From Vicinamibacterales bacterium (GTDB taxonomy: Bacteria > Acidobacteriota > Vicinamibacteria > Vicinamibacterales > JAKQTR01), in NCBI GenBank assembly GCA_025456345.1, contig JALOKU010000033.1, positions 1-43,268 of the forward strand: DNA of 43,268 nucleotides, written 5' to 3'. Below, piece after piece: positions 40,692-43,268 of the stretch. The notes below the pieces were generated by a model that saw nothing but the letters and a program-made list of their open reading frames with translations, had not been told where the DNA came from and did no database searches. Made by a program: the position numbers and the translations under genes. Numbering within the stretch: position 1 is the first letter of the stretch; each line of letters opens with the position of its first letter.

Positions 40692-42041
40692 ATGCCTGCC
40701 ACCACAGCGGACGTCATCGTCATTGGCGGGGGAGTGGCTGGGCTCGCCGCGGCGACGGCGCTGGCCGGTCGCGGCGCGCGCGTCACGGTGGTGGAGGCGC
40801 GGCCGCACCTGGGCGGGCGCGCGGGCACCTTTGTCGATCCGGCCACGGGCGAGACGGTGGACAACGGTCAGCACATCCTGATGGGCTGCTACCGCGAGAC
40901 GTTCGCCTTCCTGCGGCGCATCGGCGCGATGTCGCGCGTGCGCGTGCAGCCGTCGCTCGCAGTGCCTTCCATCGACAGCGCGGGGATCCGCTCTGTGCTC
41001 ACATGCCCCCCGCTGCCGGCGCCTTGGCATCTGCTGGGGGGCGTCATCGAATGGGATGCGCTCGGGTGGAAGGACCGCCTGTCGGTGCTGCGGCTGGGCG
41101 CGCCGGTGAAGACCGAGCAGCGGCGACTTCGCGGAGCGACCGGCCGGATGGCGTGTTCGCCGGAAGAAACCGTCGAGAACTGGCTCGTCCGGAACGGGCA
41201 GACGCCGCGGCTGCGCGAGATGCTGTGGGACCCGCTGGCGCTGGCGGCGCTGAACCAGCCGCCCCGGGAAGCGGCGGCGCCGACGTTCGTGCGAGTGCTC
41301 GCGGAGATGTTCGGCGCCGATCCCCAGGCCGCGTCCATCGCTTTTCCGAACGTGCCGCTCGACGAGATGTATGCCGCGCCGGCCCGCGATTACATCGAAG
41401 CGCGTGCCGGCGAGGTGTGGACCGGCGCCCTCGCGCGCGTCATCGTCGAGGGCGGCCGTGCCGTTGGCGTGCGGGCCCGCGGCGGCCGTGACATCCGCGC
41501 CAGGGCCATCGTCTCCACGGTTCCGTGGTTCGGGTTGCGGCGGCTTTTCGACGAGGTGCCGCCCCCGGTGCAGCGCATCGTGTCGGACGCCGCGCGTATG
41601 GCGTCGTACCCGATCGTCACGGTGAACCTGTGGTTCGACCGCGGCGTGCTGGGAACGCCGTTCCTGGGCCTGCCCGGGCGCACCATGCAGTGGGCGTTCG
41701 ACTGCGGCGCGATCACGAACTCCCGCCTGTCGCACACGTCGCTCGTGTCGAGCGGCGCGGCGGCCGTGGTCGGGATGAGCAACGACGCCGTCGTGAACCT
41801 CGCGCTCGGCGAGTTGCGCGATGCGCTGCCGCTGGCCCGTGCCGCGGCGGTGAGGAAAGCGTCGGTCGTCCGCGAACGCCGCGCCACCTTCTCACTGGCG
41901 CCGGGCCAGCCCGTGCGCCCCACGGCCGGCACACCGCTCGCGGGGTTCTACCTGGCAGGCGATTGGACCGATACCGGATTGCCGGGTACGATTGAGAGCG
42001 CCGCCATGAGCGGCCACCGCGCCGCCGAGGCGATGCAGTGA
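40692..42041 (+). CDS. hpnE: Hydroxysqualene dehydroxylase
   Basis: This 449-residue FAD-dependent amine-oxidase-like protein reduces hydroxysqualene to squalene, the last step of the HpnCDE route. It has the dinucleotide motif VIVIGGGVAGLAAATALA, the ARPHLGGRAGTF segment and the C-terminal FAD motif FYLAGDWTDTGLPGTIESA. It follows hpnD after one base. Squalene would feed hopanoid or sterol-like cyclisation; the cyclase gene is not in the window. Confidence 0.95.
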   Translation: MPATTADVIVIGGGVAGLAAATALAGRGARVTVVEARPHLGGRAGTFVDPATGETVDNGQHILMGCYRETFAFLRRIGAMSRVRVQPSLAVPSIDSAGIRSVLTCPPLPAPWHLLGGVIEWDALGWKDRLSVLRLGAPVKTEQRRLRGATGRMACSPEETVENWLVRNGQTPRLREMLWDPLALAALNQPPREAAAPTFVRVLAEMFGADPQAASIAFPNVPLDEMYAAPARDYIEARAGEVWTGALARVIVEGGRAVGVRARGGRDIRARAIVSTVPWFGLRRLFDEVPPPVQRIVSDAARMASYPIVTVNLWFDRGVLGTPFLGLPGRTMQWAFDCGAITNSRLSHTSLVSSGAAAVVGMSNDAVVNLALGELRDALPLARAAAVRKASVVRERRATFSLAPGQPVRPTAGTPLAGFYLAGDWTDTGLPGTIESAAMSGHRAAEAMQ

Positions 42042-42083
42042 GGCCCGGAAACCCTGGTCGTGCCGCGCGTGCCTTTGTCGGGA

Positions 42084-42111
42084 CTAGCGCCAAGCGCCTA
42101 GCCCCTAGCGC
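42084..42111. repeat. Heptamer array CTAGCGC before thiI
   Basis: Four 7-bp units (CTAGCGC, CAAGCGC, CTAGCCC, CTAGCGC) fill most of the gap between hpnE and thiI and end 8 bp before the thiI start codon. Confidence 0.75.
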
Positions 42112-42119
42112 CTGAATTC

Positions 42120-43268
42120 ATGACTTCCATCGTCGTCCACTACCAGGAAATCGCCCTCAAGGGACGAAACCGCCCCTACTTCATCAGCAAACTGGTCCAC
42201 AACCTCCGGAAGCAGACGGCGGACCTCGGCGTGAAGGACGTGCGGGCGCTCATGGGGCGGATCGAGATCGTGCTCGGCCCGTCGGCGAGCTACGACGACG
42301 TCAAGGAACGAGTCAGACGCGTGTTCGGCATCGCGAACTTCTCGAAGGCCGGCCGCGCGGCGAGGACCCTGGACGACATCGCCACGGCGGTCCTCGCGGA
42401 CCTCGAGGGGCACCCGCCGGTCAGCTTCCGCGTGAGCGCGAAGCGCGGCGACAAGTCGTTCCCGATGACCTCCCCCCAGCTCGAGGGCGAGCTTGGCTGG
42501 CGCATCGTCGAGCGCTTCGGCTGGCGGGTGAATCTCGATCACCCCGAGATGACCGTCATGGTGGAGGTGCTGGCCAACCAGGCGTTCTATTCATTCGGGA
42601 AGGAGAAGGGCGCGGGCGGCATGCCGACCGGGGTCAGCGGGCGGGTGGCGTGCCTCATGTCGGGGGGCATCGACTCGCCCGTCGCCGCCTGGCGGCTGAT
42701 GAAGCGCGGCTGTTCGGTCGTGCCCGTGCACTTCCACAGCTACCCGTTCCTGTCGCGCGCGTCGCAGGAAAAGGTGCGCGAGATCTGCGAGGTGCTGACG
42801 AGGCACCAGATGCGCACCAGCCTGAAGCTCGTGCCCTTCGGCGAGCTGCAGCGCCAGGTCGTGCTGACAGTGCCGCCGCCCATGCGCGTCGTGGTTTACC
42901 GTCGGCTCATGCTGCGCATCGCCGAGCGCATTGCCCGCGACTCTCGCGCGAAGGCGCTGGTCACCGGAGAAGTGATCGGCCAGGTGGCGTCGCAGACCCT
43001 GGAGAACCTCACCGTAATCGCGGACGCCGTGCGGATGCCGATCCTGCGGCCGCTGGTGGGAATGGACAAGGAGGAGATCGTCGCCGAGGCCATCCGGATC
43101 GGGACCTACGACATCTCGATCATCCCCGACCAGGACTGCTGCCAGCTGTTCACGCCCCGGAGTCCCGAAACGCACGCGCGCTACTGGCAGGCAGCCGAAG
43201 CGGAAGCGAAGCTGCCGATCGAGGAGATGGTGAAGGCCGCCGTGGACGGCACCGTGACCGAGGAGTTC
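42120..43268 (+). CDS. thiI: tRNA 4-thiouridine synthetase ThiI (3' end outside window)
   Basis: ThiI adenylates and thiolates uridine-8 of tRNA and in many bacteria also supports thiamine thiazole synthesis. The visible 383 residues contain the N-terminal ferredoxin-like and THUMP domains (RPYFISKLVHNL, FRVSAKRGDKSFP), the PP-loop LMSGGIDSPVAAW and the conserved ITGEVIGQVASQT-like segment (VTGEVIGQVASQT). The cysteine motif DQDCCQLFTP near the end matches the short ThiI type that has no rhodanese domain, so only a few residues are probably missing. The ATG at 42120 is 78 bp after hpnE. Confidence 0.95.
   Translation, partial: MTSIVVHYQEIALKGRNRPYFISKLVHNLRKQTADLGVKDVRALMGRIEIVLGPSASYDDVKERVRRVFGIANFSKAGRAARTLDDIATAVLADLEGHPPVSFRVSAKRGDKSFPMTSPQLEGELGWRIVERFGWRVNLDHPEMTVMVEVLANQAFYSFGKEKGAGGMPTGVSGRVACLMSGGIDSPVAAWRLMKRGCSVVPVHFHSYPFLSRASQEKVREICEVLTRHQMRTSLKLVPFGELQRQVVLTVPPPMRVVVYRRLMLRIAERIARDSRAKALVTGEVIGQVASQTLENLTVIADAVRMPILRPLVGMDKEEIVAEAIRIGTYDISIIPDQDCCQLFTPRSPETHARYWQAAEAEAKLPIEEMVKAAVDGTVTEEF

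Overview
The window is very GC-rich, densely packed bacterial chromosome with no rRNA, tRNA, phage or plasmid genes. The gene mix suggests an Acidobacteriota genome of the Vicinamibacteria type: large secreted S9 and M14 peptidases, ECF sigma factors, a membrane kinase-like protein with TPRs, HpnCDE squalene synthesis, and short heptamer repeats between genes. That placement is an inference from gene style, not a marker-gene assignment. Most genes look like ordinary chromosomal functions. Many pairs overlap by 4 bp (ATGA or GTGA), so short operons are common.

Layout. 1-1799 (minus): a secreted amidohydrolase cut by the window edge, and bacterioferritin. 1860-7666 (minus): a two-gene helicase plus Eco57I-type DNA methyltransferase module resembling the DrmD/DrmMI part of DISARM defence. 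The helicase carries two mutually compensating frameshifts, and the methyltransferase has a REP-like hairpin inside its reading frame. 7877-9925: a secreted S9 peptidase. 10034-12384 (minus): an ECF sigma factor with an unusually large zinc-finger/coiled-coil/HEAT anti-sigma partner. 12385-13006: repeat-rich spacer with a truncated hemerythrin remnant. 13007-16264 (minus): M14 carboxypeptidase, Smr protein and QueF. 16445-16744: an HU-like protein.

16859-23438 (minus) is the most interesting region. In transcription order it encodes a sigma-54-dependent response regulator, a radical SAM/SPASM protein, a 30-residue peptide whose start codon overlaps the radical SAM stop codon, a family 5 peptide-binding lipoprotein, and a sensor histidine kinase whose start overlaps the lipoprotein stop. 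I read this as a putative ribosomally made, radical-SAM-modified peptide with its own periplasmic sensing circuit. No peptide exporter or ABC permease is present.

23586-27626: a TPR protein, dihydrolipoyl dehydrogenase, a 2-oxo acid dehydrogenase E2 and LipB octanoyltransferase, i.e. lipoate-dependent central metabolism. 27852-37171: ECF sigma factor, MFS transporter, a membrane pseudokinase with TolB-like and TPR regions, threonine dehydratase, a metallo-beta-lactamase-fold hydrolase, an FHA protein, a secreted alpha/beta hydrolase and YgfZ. 37242-38359 (minus): MutY and a Nudix hydrolase (oxidised-guanine repair). 38428-43268: cobalamin adenosyltransferase, HpnC, HpnD, HpnE (squalene for hopanoids) and ThiI, which runs off the right edge.

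Two genome-wide traits stand out. Spacers repeatedly carry arrays of 7-bp units of several different sequences, often as inverted pairs between genes. Several genes have a -10-like hexamer 8-12 nt before the start codon and no Shine-Dalgarno, which suggests leaderless mRNAs.
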